A DNA stretch of 12,710 nucleotides, from the NCBI GenBank assembly GCA_050258555.1, contig JBLMZA010000124.1, forward strand, positions 1 through 12,710. The letters run 5' to 3'. Below the pieces are notes generated by a model. It made no database searches. It worked only from the letters and a program-made list of their open reading frames with translations, and was not told where the DNA came from. Positions 1 through 6,636 of the stretch are shown in pieces. The stretch is from CAISDA01 sp050258555 (GTDB lineage Bacteria; Bacteroidota; Ignavibacteria; UBA10030; UBA8401). A program made the translations under genes and the position numbers. How positions within the stretch are numbered: position 1 is the first letter of the stretch; each line of letters starts with the position of its first letter.

Positions 1-266
1 CGTGGAAATACGGGTTCAAGAGCATCAAGTCCATCGTGCGCATCACGTTCACCGATGTGCAGCCGCGCACCACGTGGAATCTGTCGGCGCCGAACGAATA
101 CGGCTTCTATTCGAATGTGAACCCCGATGTGGACCATCCCCGCTGGAGCCAGGCGCGCGAGCGCCGCATCGGCGAATTCTTCAAGCGGAAGACGCTCATG
201 TTCAACGGCTACGGAGACATCGTAGGCGGCATGTATGCCGGCATGGACCTGCGGAAAAATTTTTAA
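1..266 (+). CDS. msrP: Protein-methionine-sulfoxide reductase catalytic subunit MsrP (C-terminal part)
   Basis: This is the last 87 or so codons of a gene that begins before the window; the frame opens at base 3 with WKYGFKSIKS and ends at TAA 264-266. The run APNEYGFYSNVNPDVDHPRW and the later FNGYGD...GMDLRKNF closely match the end of E. coli MsrP (YedY), including the NVNP-VDHPRWSQA core and the DLR-NF tail. In that family MsrP is a periplasmic molybdopterin enzyme that reduces methionine sulfoxide in oxidised envelope proteins, taking electrons from the membrane heme protein MsrQ. The Tat signal and the molybdenum-ligating cysteine would lie upstream and cannot be checked here. The next gene, 12 bases on, encodes MsrQ, which supports the call. 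The identity is near certain from the C-terminal sequence and context. Confidence 0.95.
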   Translation, partial: WKYGFKSIKSIVRITFTDVQPRTTWNLSAPNEYGFYSNVNPDVDHPRWSQARERRIGEFFKRKTLMFNGYGDIVGGMYAGMDLRKNF

Positions 267-278
267 CTGTCCTCACTC

Positions 279-890
279 ATGCGCCGCCGCGCCATAATAA
301 AAACAGCCGTTGTATGTGCGGGCCTTCTTCCGCTGGCGTTCCTCGCGTACGGTTTCCTGACCGATACGCTGAGCGCCAATCCGCTTTCCGACCTCACGAA
401 TGAGAACGGCGTCTGGACGCTCCGCTTCCTCATTCTCACCATTGCCGTCACGCCGCTCCGGCGCCTGACCGGACTCGCCGAACTGACGCGCTACCGGCGC
501 ATGCTCGGACTCTTCGCATTCTTCTACGGCTCGCTTCATTTCATGACGTATGTCTGGTTCGACAAATTTTTCGCATGGAATGAGATACTCGCCGATATTC
601 CGAAGCGCCCGTTCATCACCGCCGGCGTGCTCGCATTTTCACTCATGATTCCGCTCGCCATAACGTCCACCAAAGGATGGATCAGGAGACTGGGAGGGAG
701 GAAATGGAATCTTCTCCACCGTCTGGTGTATGTTTCGGCCATCGCCGGCGCGGTCCATTACCTCTGGCTCGTCAAGGTGATCACGCTTCCGCAGATTCTC
801 TATGCCTCGGCCGTCGTGCTGCTACTGGCGATGCGCGCCGTTATCGCGCTCCGCGTGAAACCCCTGCGTCCTCGTGAAATCCGCCGTTGA
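279..890 (+). CDS. msrQ: MsrQ, heme-binding membrane subunit of the MsrPQ reductase
   Basis: This is a 203-residue membrane protein, close to the 211 residues of E. coli MsrQ (YedZ). It belongs to the ferric-reductase-like transmembrane family and passes electrons from the quinone pool or flavin carriers to periplasmic MsrP. About six hydrophobic segments are visible (near residues 8-28, 46-62, 75-93, 112-130, 147-165 and 169-191). His87 (YGSLHF), His147 (NLLHRL) and His160 (GAVHYLW) fit the conserved heme-ligand histidines. Other family marks are LTDTLSANPL near residue 30 and the RRMLGL segment near 73. The ATG at 279 is chosen because it opens on a basic MRRRAIIK start just before the first membrane span. 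I see no clear Shine-Dalgarno sequence, so translation may depend on read-through from msrP, 12 bases upstream. Confidence 0.95.
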   Translation: MRRRAIIKTAVVCAGLLPLAFLAYGFLTDTLSANPLSDLTNENGVWTLRFLILTIAVTPLRRLTGLAELTRYRRMLGLFAFFYGSLHFMTYVWFDKFFAWNEILADIPKRPFITAGVLAFSLMIPLAITSTKGWIRRLGGRKWNLLHRLVYVSAIAGAVHYLWLVKVITLPQILYASAVVLLLAMRAVIALRVKPLRPREIRR

Positions 891-897
891 GAAATTC

Positions 898-932
898 ATT
901 TCCGCGTGTTTCAATTCTGCGCGAAATTTTTT
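898..932 (+). terminator. Possible Rho-independent terminator after msrPQ
   Basis: ATTTCCGCG (898-906) can pair with CGCGAAAT (920-927), with one bulged C and a 13-base loop, and the arm runs into six Ts (927-932). It sits just after the msrQ stop at the only clear break before the next gene. The stem is short and AT-rich at its base, so it may be weak. It also argues that the GTG at 906 is not the start of the following gene. Confidence 0.35.
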
Positions 933-983
933 AGATTACAAGGACATTCTGATTTTGACCCATGCGAAAGTTCTTGTGTGCTC

Positions 984-1883
984 ATGACCGCGCGACGAAA
1001 AGCTGAATTTTATCTGTTTCTGACGACATTCATCTGGGGAAGCACGTTCGTGCTCAACAAGATCGGCATGAACGATCTGTCCCCGTTTGCATTCATCACC
1101 GTCCGATTCTCCATCGGCACCGTGCTCTTCGGTCTCGCATTTTTCCGGCAGCTCCGCCGCATCCCGGCCAGCACATGGAAGCGCGGCGCGTTTCTCGGCG
1201 TTCTGCTCGGCGTCGGCATCGCCATACAGAATTTCGGTCTCTACCTGACGACCGCCTCGAACGCGGGTTTCATCACCGGCATGATGGTGATTTTCACGCC
1301 GCTGGCGCAGATCGTGTTTCTGAAAAAGAAGCCGAAAGCCGGCAACCTGGTGGGCATCGCCATTGTCACATACGGACTCTATCTGCTCACGCAGCCCGAG
1401 GGATCATCCGGCATCAACTTCGGCGACGTGCTGGTGCTGCTTTCTTCGATCCTGTTCGGCATCTACATCGTCTTCCTTGATATTTACACGAAGAAGGAGG
1501 ACGTGGTCAAAATATCGTTCGTGCAGGTGCTGTCGGTTGCCGTGGTGAGCCTCGGCTTCTGGCCGTTCGAGACGGTGAGGCTCGATTTCACCCCGGCGTC
1601 GGCCGCGATCGTGTTCTTCCTGGCGCTCTTTGCGACGGTCCTGACCACATACGTGCAGAACCGGTATCAGAAGGACACGACGCCGACCAGTGCGGCGATC
1701 ATTTTTTCTGTCGAGCCCGTGATCAGCGCGGTGCTTGCCTACGCCGTTCTTCATGAAGTGATCGGATGGATCGGCGCCGCAGGCGGCGCGCTGATTGTGG
1801 GAGGCATTCTGATTTCCGAATTTGCGGAAGATCTGGGGAAAAAAATCATGTGGACGGCAAAACCTGTTCGCGAGGAGGAGTGA
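984..1883 (+). CDS. EamA-family (drug/metabolite transporter superfamily) permease
   Basis: This is a 299-residue integral membrane protein with the two-fold EamA repeat and about ten hydrophobic spans. The first repeat opens with TTFIWGSTFVLNKIG, the typical family start in which an Asn or Ser sits in the first helix. The second opens near GDVLVLLSSILFGIYIVFLD. Each repeat ends in a helix of the AIIFSVEPVISAVLAY type, whose E-P motif is a family hallmark. Members export amino acids, nucleosides, drugs or other metabolites; the substrate cannot be read from this sequence. I chose ATG 984, although the frame stays open back to GTG 906. The extra 26 residues are not hydrophobic or family-like, and 906 lies inside a likely terminator hairpin. 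GTG 978 is another possible start. The acylphosphatase gene follows after 5 bases. Confidence 0.88.
   Translation: MTARRKAEFYLFLTTFIWGSTFVLNKIGMNDLSPFAFITVRFSIGTVLFGLAFFRQLRRIPASTWKRGAFLGVLLGVGIAIQNFGLYLTTASNAGFITGMMVIFTPLAQIVFLKKKPKAGNLVGIAIVTYGLYLLTQPEGSSGINFGDVLVLLSSILFGIYIVFLDIYTKKEDVVKISFVQVLSVAVVSLGFWPFETVRLDFTPASAAIVFFLALFATVLTTYVQNRYQKDTTPTSAAIIFSVEPVISAVLAYAVLHEVIGWIGAAGGALIVGGILISEFAEDLGKKIMWTAKPVREEE
1873..1878 (+). promoter_or_regulatory. Ribosome binding site AGGAGG for the acylphosphatase gene
   Basis: A perfect AGGAGG lies inside the last codons of the transporter gene, 10 bases before ATG 1889. It decides the acylphosphatase start, because the reading frame itself is open further upstream, and suggests the two genes are translated from one message. 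Confidence 0.75.
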
Positions 1884-1888
1884 GAACC

Positions 1889-2161
1889 ATGCAGTCTCAT
1901 GCGATGATTACGGTCAGCGGTCTGGTGCAGGGGGTGGGATACCGGTGGTTTGCCAACCGGCATGCACAGGCGCTCGGTCTGACCGGATATGTGAAAAACA
2001 ATTATGATGATTCGGTCACGGTCGAAGTGGAAGGCGAGAAGCCGGTGATCGAGGAATTGATCGGACAGCTCAGAACGGGGCCGCGCTCTTCGCAGGTGCA
2101 GGATGTGAAGGTGGAATGGAGCGAAGCGAAGCATCTCTTCACCGGCTTCCGCATCCGCTAG
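1889..2161 (+). CDS. acyP: Acylphosphatase
   Basis: This 90-residue protein has the normal length for acylphosphatase, a small cytoplasmic enzyme that hydrolyses carboxyl-phosphate bonds such as those in acetyl phosphate or 1,3-bisphosphoglycerate. The signature GLVQGVGYRWF (residues 11-21) holds the phosphate-binding loop and the catalytic arginine, Arg19. The second motif, GYVKN (33-37), supplies the catalytic asparagine, Asn37, followed by a short hydrophilic loop and VTVEVEG. The end, FTGFRIR, is also typical. The start is ATG 1889, fixed by a strong AGGAGG; a second in-frame ATG at 1904 would remove only five residues. The physiological substrate of bacterial acylphosphatases is generally unclear, and the neighbours here do not settle it. 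Confidence 0.93.
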   Translation: MQSHAMITVSGLVQGVGYRWFANRHAQALGLTGYVKNNYDDSVTVEVEGEKPVIEELIGQLRTGPRSSQVQDVKVEWSEAKHLFTGFRIR

Positions 2162-2192
2162 CACACACAACGCAATCAGGAGCGCATTTCTT

Positions 2193-2675
2193 ATGGTACG
2201 AATAGGACACGGATTCGACGTTCACCGCTTTGCCGAAGGCAGAACGCTCGTGCTTGGCGGCGTCACGATCCCGTATGAAAAGGGCCTGCTTGGGCACTCG
2301 GACGCCGATGTGCTGCTGCATGCGATTGCGGATGCGCTTCTGGGCGCGGCGGCGCTGGGCGACATCGGCCATCATTTCCCCGACACCGATGCGCGCTACA
2401 AAGGCATCTCGAGCCTCACGCTGCTCGAGCATGTGGCCGAACTGCTCTACGGACGCATGTATTCCATCTCGAATGTCGACGCCACGCTCGTCATGGAGCG
2501 TCCCAAGATCGCCCCATACGTCGATGCGATGCGCGCCGCGATCGCGCATGCGCTCCGCATCGATGTGTCGCAGGTGTCGGTGAAGGCGACGACGAATGAA
2601 GGACTCGGCTTCATCGGAGCGGGCGAAGGCGCAGTGGCGCATGCGGTTGCATCGATCACTTCCCATTCTCTGTAA
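2193..2675 (+). CDS. ispF: 2-C-methyl-D-erythritol 2,4-cyclodiphosphate synthase IspF
   Basis: This 160-residue protein has the normal IspF length. The enzyme converts CDP-methylerythritol 2-phosphate to the cyclic diphosphate, releasing CMP, in the MEP route to isoprenoids. It normally works as a homotrimer with a divalent metal at each active site. Visible marks are GHGFDVHRF (metal ligands Asp9 and His11), GHSDADVLLHAI (third ligand His43), LGDIGHHFPDTD (55-66) and the nucleotide-binding stretch KATTNEGLGF (131-140). The start is ATG 2193, with AGGAG at 2178-2182 ten bases upstream. IspD, often its neighbour or fused to it, is not in this window. The gene implies that the cell makes isoprenoid precursors by the MEP rather than the mevalonate route. 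Confidence 0.97.
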   Translation: MVRIGHGFDVHRFAEGRTLVLGGVTIPYEKGLLGHSDADVLLHAIADALLGAAALGDIGHHFPDTDARYKGISSLTLLEHVAELLYGRMYSISNVDATLVMERPKIAPYVDAMRAAIAHALRIDVSQVSVKATTNEGLGFIGAGEGAVAHAVASITSHSL

Positions 2676-2687
2676 GGGCGCCGCTCC

Positions 2688-3293
2688 GTGGAAAACTTCG
2701 TCCAATTCTTTCATCAGCTCAATCCGTTCTGGGTCTATGTGACGCTCTTCGGCATCGCATTCATCGAAAACATTTTCCCTCCCGCGCCGAGCGACCTGAT
2801 GATTGTCGCCGGAGGTTCGCTCATCGGCATGGGAGAGATCCATTTCCTTCCGGCGCTCCTGTTCGCTTCGGCCGGCAGCACGGCCGGCTTTCTTGTCATG
2901 TATAAAGCAGGCGAGTGGTTCGGCGAATCGATCGTCGAGAAGGACAAATGGACATTCATCCCGAAAAAAGGCATCCATACGGTCGAATCGTGGTTCAGGA
3001 AATACGGCTATTGGATCATCGTGGCAAACCGCTTCCTTTCGGGCACGCGCGCGGTGGTCAGCGTCTTTGCCGGACTCTCCGAACTCGACCTGAAAAAAAC
3101 TTCGGCATTGTGCCTGGTCAGTTCGCTTCTCTGGAACGGGATCCTCGTTTCTGCCGGCATGCTCCTGGGGGAAAACTGGCATCTCATCGGGCTCTATCTT
3201 GCCACATACAGCCAGTTCATCACCGCGGCCCTGGCGGTCATCGTGGTCGTCTCGCTGTTCATCTGGCTCTACCGCAGGAGTAAAAATTCGTGA
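2688..3293 (+). CDS. DedA-family membrane protein
   Basis: This 201-residue inner-membrane protein is of the DedA/VTT (SNARE-associated) family. Some members transport undecaprenyl phosphate or other phospholipids across the membrane; others affect proton-motive force and drug resistance. The N-terminal re-entrant segment is visible as FIENIFPPAPSDLMIVAGG (acidic residues Glu27 and Asp36). The C-terminal one is ANRFLSGTRAVVSVFAG, with Arg115 and Arg121, the conserved membrane arginines. The usual proline of the RFxPGxR motif is serine here (Ser118). Hydrophobic spans follow near 140-162 and 170-195, and the tail is basic. The start is GTG 2688, 12 bases after ispF, with only a weak purine-rich site. 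The next gene overlaps by 4 bases and encodes a PAP2 phosphatase, which fits a role with lipid-linked phosphate carriers. That link is inference. Confidence 0.88.
   Translation: MENFVQFFHQLNPFWVYVTLFGIAFIENIFPPAPSDLMIVAGGSLIGMGEIHFLPALLFASAGSTAGFLVMYKAGEWFGESIVEKDKWTFIPKKGIHTVESWFRKYGYWIIVANRFLSGTRAVVSVFAGLSELDLKKTSALCLVSSLLWNGILVSAGMLLGENWHLIGLYLATYSQFITAALAVIVVVSLFIWLYRRSKNS
3276..3280 (+). promoter_or_regulatory. Ribosome binding site AGGAG for the PAP2 phosphatase gene
   Basis: AGGAG lies in the final codons of the DedA gene, 9 bases before GTG 3290. That GTG overlaps the DedA stop as GTGA, so this site supports the GTG start and coupled translation of the two genes. Confidence 0.7.
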
Positions 3294-3865
3294 CGGACTT
3301 TCTCTATTCCATCGATGTGGCGGTGTTCTTCTTCATCAATCATTCGCTTGCCAATCCGGTGTTCGATGTGCTCATGCCGTTTCTGACGGATCTGAACAAG
3401 ATCCGCATCGGTCAGGGATTCTTTCTTGCCGCATGGGTCTTGCTCATGATCAAAGGGGGAAGGAACGGACGCGCGGCCGGAATCCTGCTGATCGCCGGCA
3501 TCGCTGCAAGCGATCAATTGAGCAGTTTCGCGCTTAAGCCGCTCATCGGACGCATCAGGCCGTGTCATGTGCTTCCCAATGTGCGGCTGCTCGTCGAGTG
3601 CGGCGGTGGATTGTCGTTTCCATCCTCGCATGCCGTGAATAATTTCTGCGCCGCGGCGATTCTGTCGTCCTTCTATGGATCAAAGCGATGGCTGTGGTTC
3701 GGCATCGCGGCGCTTATCGCATTTACGCGGCCGTATGTGGGAGTCCATTATCCGTCCGACATCGCCGGCGGTGCGCTCATCGGCGCGGGATGCGGCTACG
3801 CGTTCGTTCTTCTGTGGCGGGAAATCGACCGCCGCTGGATGAACCGCGCGGCAGTAGATCACTAA
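3290..3865 (+). CDS. PAP2-family membrane phosphatase
   Basis: This 191-residue membrane protein carries the three PAP2 (type 2 phosphatidic acid phosphatase) motifs. They are KPLIGRIRP (Lys83, Arg90), FPSSHAVNNF (His114, with PSSH in place of the common PSGH) and TRPYVGVHYPSD (Arg147, His153, Asp157). His153 is the expected nucleophile and His114 the general acid. Family members remove phosphate from lipids such as undecaprenyl pyrophosphate, phosphatidate, phosphatidylglycerol phosphate or lipid A, on the outer face of the inner membrane. The sequence alone does not say which. Neighbouring DedA and lnt genes point to envelope lipid metabolism, and recycling of undecaprenyl pyrophosphate is one reasonable guess. 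The start is GTG 3290, supported by an AGGAG nine bases upstream. The only other histidine-rich part is the extreme C-terminus, which is short and basic. Confidence 0.9.
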   Translation: MTDFLYSIDVAVFFFINHSLANPVFDVLMPFLTDLNKIRIGQGFFLAAWVLLMIKGGRNGRAAGILLIAGIAASDQLSSFALKPLIGRIRPCHVLPNVRLLVECGGGLSFPSSHAVNNFCAAAILSSFYGSKRWLWFGIAALIAFTRPYVGVHYPSDIAGGALIGAGCGYAFVLLWREIDRRWMNRAAVDH

Positions 3866-3878
3866 CTTATTTTGACAC

Positions 3879-5513
3879 GTGAAAAAATTATTGACATTCA
3901 AACCGGATACGAAACAGAATCTGCTTTTGGCCGCACTCTCTGGCGTGCTGCTCGGATTCGCCTATCCGCCGTTTCCGTTCGGTGTGCTTGCCTGCGTCGG
4001 CTTCGTGCCGTTTCTGCTTTTGCTCGAGCGTCTTCCCGGAGTCGGAAGGATGCTCCGGTATTCCTATCTCACGTTTTTTATCTTCTGCGTGATCTCGCTC
4101 TACTGGGTCGGCGGATTCACGCATCTGCGCGATCCGTATCTGATGATGGCCGGAGGCATCCTGCTTATCTGGCAGCCGGTGTATTTCACCGCGGCCGCAT
4201 GGGTGTTCGTCTTCATACGCAAACGATTCGGCACCGTGCGCGGAGTCTGGGCGCTGCCGTTTGTCTGGGTCACGTTCGAGTGGCTCTATGCGCTGACCGA
4301 ACTTTCCTTCCCATGGCTCACGATCGGCAATACGCAGACGTATTATCTCACGACGATTCAGTTCATTGAGATCACCGGCGTCTACGGACTCTCGTTCTGG
4401 ATTCTGCTTTTGAACGTGATCGCCTATCTGCTTGTGAAGCGCGCAATGGAGGAAGGATCGTCGAAACGGCTCATCGTGCCCGCTCTTGCGTTCGCCGCGC
4501 TTTTCCTGCTGCCGAATCTGTACGGATGGACGGTCGACCGCGGCCGCATCATGCATTCGGAGGCGAAGCCGATCACGGTCGGCATCGTGCAGCCGAATAT
4601 CGATCCGTGGGACAAGTGGGAAGGCTCGGCAACGTTTGCAGGAAGGTGGAGGCAGACCGAGCGCTATCTCGAGATGGTGCGCCTCCAGAAAGCGGACAGC
4701 GTCGATATTTCCATTCTGCCCGAATCGGCCATATTGTTCAATCTGCCGACATCCGGCGAATATTTCCAGAGTGTGGAAAGCACCCTCGACAGCCTCGGCA
4801 TCGGCCTCATCAGCGGATACACGGCGATGCACATCTACACGCCCGGCACAGAGCCGCCCTCGAGCAGCACATTCCGCGGATCGACCGTGCATTACGATGC
4901 ATACAATGCTGTGCTCTATCTGCAGCCGCACAATCCTCTTGTGCAGACCTACAGCAAGATGCGCCTCGTGCCGTTTGCCGAGCGCATTCCATACGCCGAT
5001 GAGGTGCCGTTTCTGATCGAGCCGCTTCGCTGGGGCGTCGGCATCAGCAACTGGGGGAAGGGGAAGGACAGCACGGTCTTCACCGATGAGCGCAGCCATG
5101 CGAAGTTTCTCGCGATGATCTGTTATGAATCCATTTATCCTGACTATGTGCGACGGTATGTGAAGAAGGGCGCCGAGTTTCTCGTCTTCATCACGAACGA
5201 CAGCTGGTGGGGCAACACATCGGGCGCGCGCCAGCACAACCAGTATGCGGTGCTTCGCGCCATCGAAAACCGCCGCTGGGTGGCGCGCTGCGCCAACGGC
5301 GGCATCTCGTCGTTCATCGATCCGTGGGGAACGATGTATGACGCCACAAACATGTACACGGAAGCATCGATTCAACACCGGATCGTGCCGAGAACGGAAC
5401 TCACATTCTATGCGAAGCACGGCGACTGGCTTGCGCAGATCATCGCAGCAGTGTGCGCCCTCCTGTTGTGCGCGGCCGAGGCCGCACGTTTCCTTCGCCG
5501 CGCCACGGTCTGA
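3879..5513 (+). CDS. lnt: Apolipoprotein N-acyltransferase Lnt
   Basis: This 544-residue inner-membrane enzyme adds the third acyl chain to the N-terminal cysteine of lipoproteins, the last step of lipoprotein maturation. Residues 1 to about 225 hold several membrane spans, including GFAYPPFPFGVLA (26-38) and FPWLTIGNTQ (144-153), both typical of Lnt. Residues 232-505 form the nitrilase-like domain. The catalytic triad is visible: Glu282 in ILPESAILF, Lys360 in YSKMRLVPFAERIP and Cys415 in MICYESIYPD; Glu368 is also conserved. Later marks are ITNDSWWGNTSGARQH (438-453) and ANGGISSFIDPWG (472-484). It is slightly longer than E. coli Lnt (512), with extra sequence near 318-340. A final membrane span lies near 516-536. 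The start is GTG 3879, 13 bases after the PAP2 gene, with no good Shine-Dalgarno; it gives the expected MKKLLTF basic start. Confidence 0.96.
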   Translation: MKKLLTFKPDTKQNLLLAALSGVLLGFAYPPFPFGVLACVGFVPFLLLLERLPGVGRMLRYSYLTFFIFCVISLYWVGGFTHLRDPYLMMAGGILLIWQPVYFTAAAWVFVFIRKRFGTVRGVWALPFVWVTFEWLYALTELSFPWLTIGNTQTYYLTTIQFIEITGVYGLSFWILLLNVIAYLLVKRAMEEGSSKRLIVPALAFAALFLLPNLYGWTVDRGRIMHSEAKPITVGIVQPNIDPWDKWEGSATFAGRWRQTERYLEMVRLQKADSVDISILPESAILFNLPTSGEYFQSVESTLDSLGIGLISGYTAMHIYTPGTEPPSSSTFRGSTVHYDAYNAVLYLQPHNPLVQTYSKMRLVPFAERIPYADEVPFLIEPLRWGVGISNWGKGKDSTVFTDERSHAKFLAMICYESIYPDYVRRYVKKGAEFLVFITNDSWWGNTSGARQHNQYAVLRAIENRRWVARCANGGISSFIDPWGTMYDATNMYTEASIQHRIVPRTELTFYAKHGDWLAQIIAAVCALLLCAAEAARFLRRATV

Positions 5514-5550
5514 TTTCTCAGAACATCGGATGTATTCTTCATCATATTGA

Positions 5551-5563
5551 CCCCCGAAGGGGG
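5551..5563. repeat. Small inverted repeat before the threonine aldolase gene
   Basis: CCCCC, a GAA loop and GGGGG form a short hairpin in the 78-base gap between lnt and the threonine aldolase gene. The G-run continues as GGGGGGCGGGG. No T-run follows, so it is not a classical terminator. It could shape the leader of the next gene or stall an upstream transcript. TTGACC (5547-5552) and TATTAG (5571-5576) lie 18 bases apart around it, but they would make too weak a promoter to call. Confidence 0.3.
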
Positions 5564-5591
5564 GCGGGGATATTAGGAAAGGACCAATACC

Positions 5592-6617
5592 ATGATCGAT
5601 CTCAGAAGCGACACGGTCACCAGACCGACACCAGCCATGCGCGAAGCGATGTGCGCCGCCGAAGTGGGCGACGACGTCTTCGCCGAAGACCCGACAGTGA
5701 ACCGCCTGCAGGAAAAAGTGGCGGCATTGCTCGGCAAGGAAGCGGCGCTCTATATGCCGAGCGGCTGCGCCAGCAACCAGATTGCGCTCAAATCGCACAC
5801 CGAGCCCGGCGACGAGATCATCGTCGAAGCCGACGCGCATATCTTCAATTATGAAACCGCGGCGCCCTCCATCATGTCCGCCATACAGGTGAAGACCATC
5901 CAGGGCGTGCACGGCGCGTTCACCGTCGAGCAGCTTCCGCCCGCCATCCGCCCCCCGGCATATTACATGCCGAAAACACGCCTGATCGCGCTCGAAAACA
6001 CGCATAATCGCGCCGGCGGCACGATTTATCCCATCGACGAGATCCGGAAGATCAGCGAATTTGCGCACGCGCACGGCATCATCATGCACCTGGACGGAGC
6101 GCGGCTCTGGAACGCTTCCGTCGCATCGGGTATTGCGCCGAAAGAGTATGCGCAGTATTTTGATTCTGTGTCGGTCTGCTTCTCGAAGGGTCTGGGCGCG
6201 CCGGTCGGCTCCGCGCTCTGCGGCACGAAGGAGCTGCTCACGAAAGCGCGCAAATGGCGCAAGGTCTTCGGCGGAGGCATGCGCCAGGCCGGCATCATCG
6301 CCGCAGGCGCGATCTACGCGCTCGACCACCATATCGACCGGCTGAAGGAAGATCACGAGAAGGCGCGCTACTTCGCCGAATCCGTCAACGCCGTGCCCGG
6401 ACTTTCGGTGGATCTCTCGGCCGTGCAGACGAACATCGTGCTGGTCGATGTGAGCGGAACGGGAAAGACGCCCGACGACGTGATCGCGATCCTGAAACAG
6501 AAGGGCGTGCTCGTCTCGGGCGGCACATACACGACCATCCGCGCCGTCACGCATCTCGACGTGTCGATGGAGCAGGTGAAAGAAGCCGTGAATGTGATAC
6601 AAGCTGTCTTTTCTTAA
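5592..6617 (+). CDS. ltaE: Low-specificity L-threonine aldolase
   Basis: This 341-residue fold-type I PLP enzyme is near the family length (E. coli LtaE 333). It splits L-threonine or L-allo-threonine to glycine and acetaldehyde. The start IDLRSDTVTRPTPAMREAM is the classic family opening, followed by GDDVFAEDPTVNRLQ. His83 in the DAHIFNYE segment stacks on the cofactor ring in this family. LDGARLWNA holds Asp168 and Arg171, which bind the pyridine nitrogen and substrate carboxylate. Lys199 in CFSKGLGAPVGS is the expected PLP Schiff-base lysine, and FGGGMRQAG follows. The start is ATG 5592, with a purine-rich AGGAAAGGA (5575-5583) eight bases upstream. The 78-base gap before it makes it a likely first gene of the block with trpE, which begins only 8 bases after its stop. 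Confidence 0.95.
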   Translation: MIDLRSDTVTRPTPAMREAMCAAEVGDDVFAEDPTVNRLQEKVAALLGKEAALYMPSGCASNQIALKSHTEPGDEIIVEADAHIFNYETAAPSIMSAIQVKTIQGVHGAFTVEQLPPAIRPPAYYMPKTRLIALENTHNRAGGTIYPIDEIRKISEFAHAHGIIMHLDGARLWNASVASGIAPKEYAQYFDSVSVCFSKGLGAPVGSALCGTKELLTKARKWRKVFGGGMRQAGIIAAGAIYALDHHIDRLKEDHEKARYFAESVNAVPGLSVDLSAVQTNIVLVDVSGTGKTPDDVIAILKQKGVLVSGGTYTTIRAVTHLDVSMEQVKEAVNVIQAVFS

Positions 6618-6624
6618 AAATTAT

Positions 6625-6636
6625 TATGACGTCATA
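6625..6636. repeat. Perfect 12-base palindrome over the trpE start codon
   Basis: TATGACGTCATA reads the same on both strands and covers the trpE ATG and its next three codons. It may be an operator-like site or chance; no partner copy was seen in the window. Confidence 0.3.

Noticed and set aside
906..983. An upstream GTG start that would lengthen the EamA transporter by 26 residues
   Set aside because: The extension does not resemble the family and begins inside a probable terminator hairpin. ATG 984 gives the usual N-terminus.
2139..3182. A 347-codon - strand frame opposite ispF and the DedA gene
   Set aside because: Both sense genes are clear family members with intact motifs, and the antisense product is low-complexity and charged, with no recognisable domain.
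3872..3896. Two TTGACA boxes around the lnt start that look like promoter -35 elements
   Set aside because: No acceptable -10 box lies 16 to 18 bases after either one, and the second copy is inside the coding region.
3888..6602. A 904-codon open reading frame on the - strand opposite lnt and ltaE
   Set aside because: It is in exact codon register with both sense genes, and it stays open because they contain no TTA, CTA or TCA codons. Its translation is rich in Arg, His and Asp with no recognisable domain, while both sense genes have full catalytic motifs.
6254..6625. A 124-codon upstream extension of the trpE frame
   Set aside because: It overlaps ltaE in another frame, is arginine-rich and unlike any TrpE N-terminus. 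The homology begins at ATG 6626.
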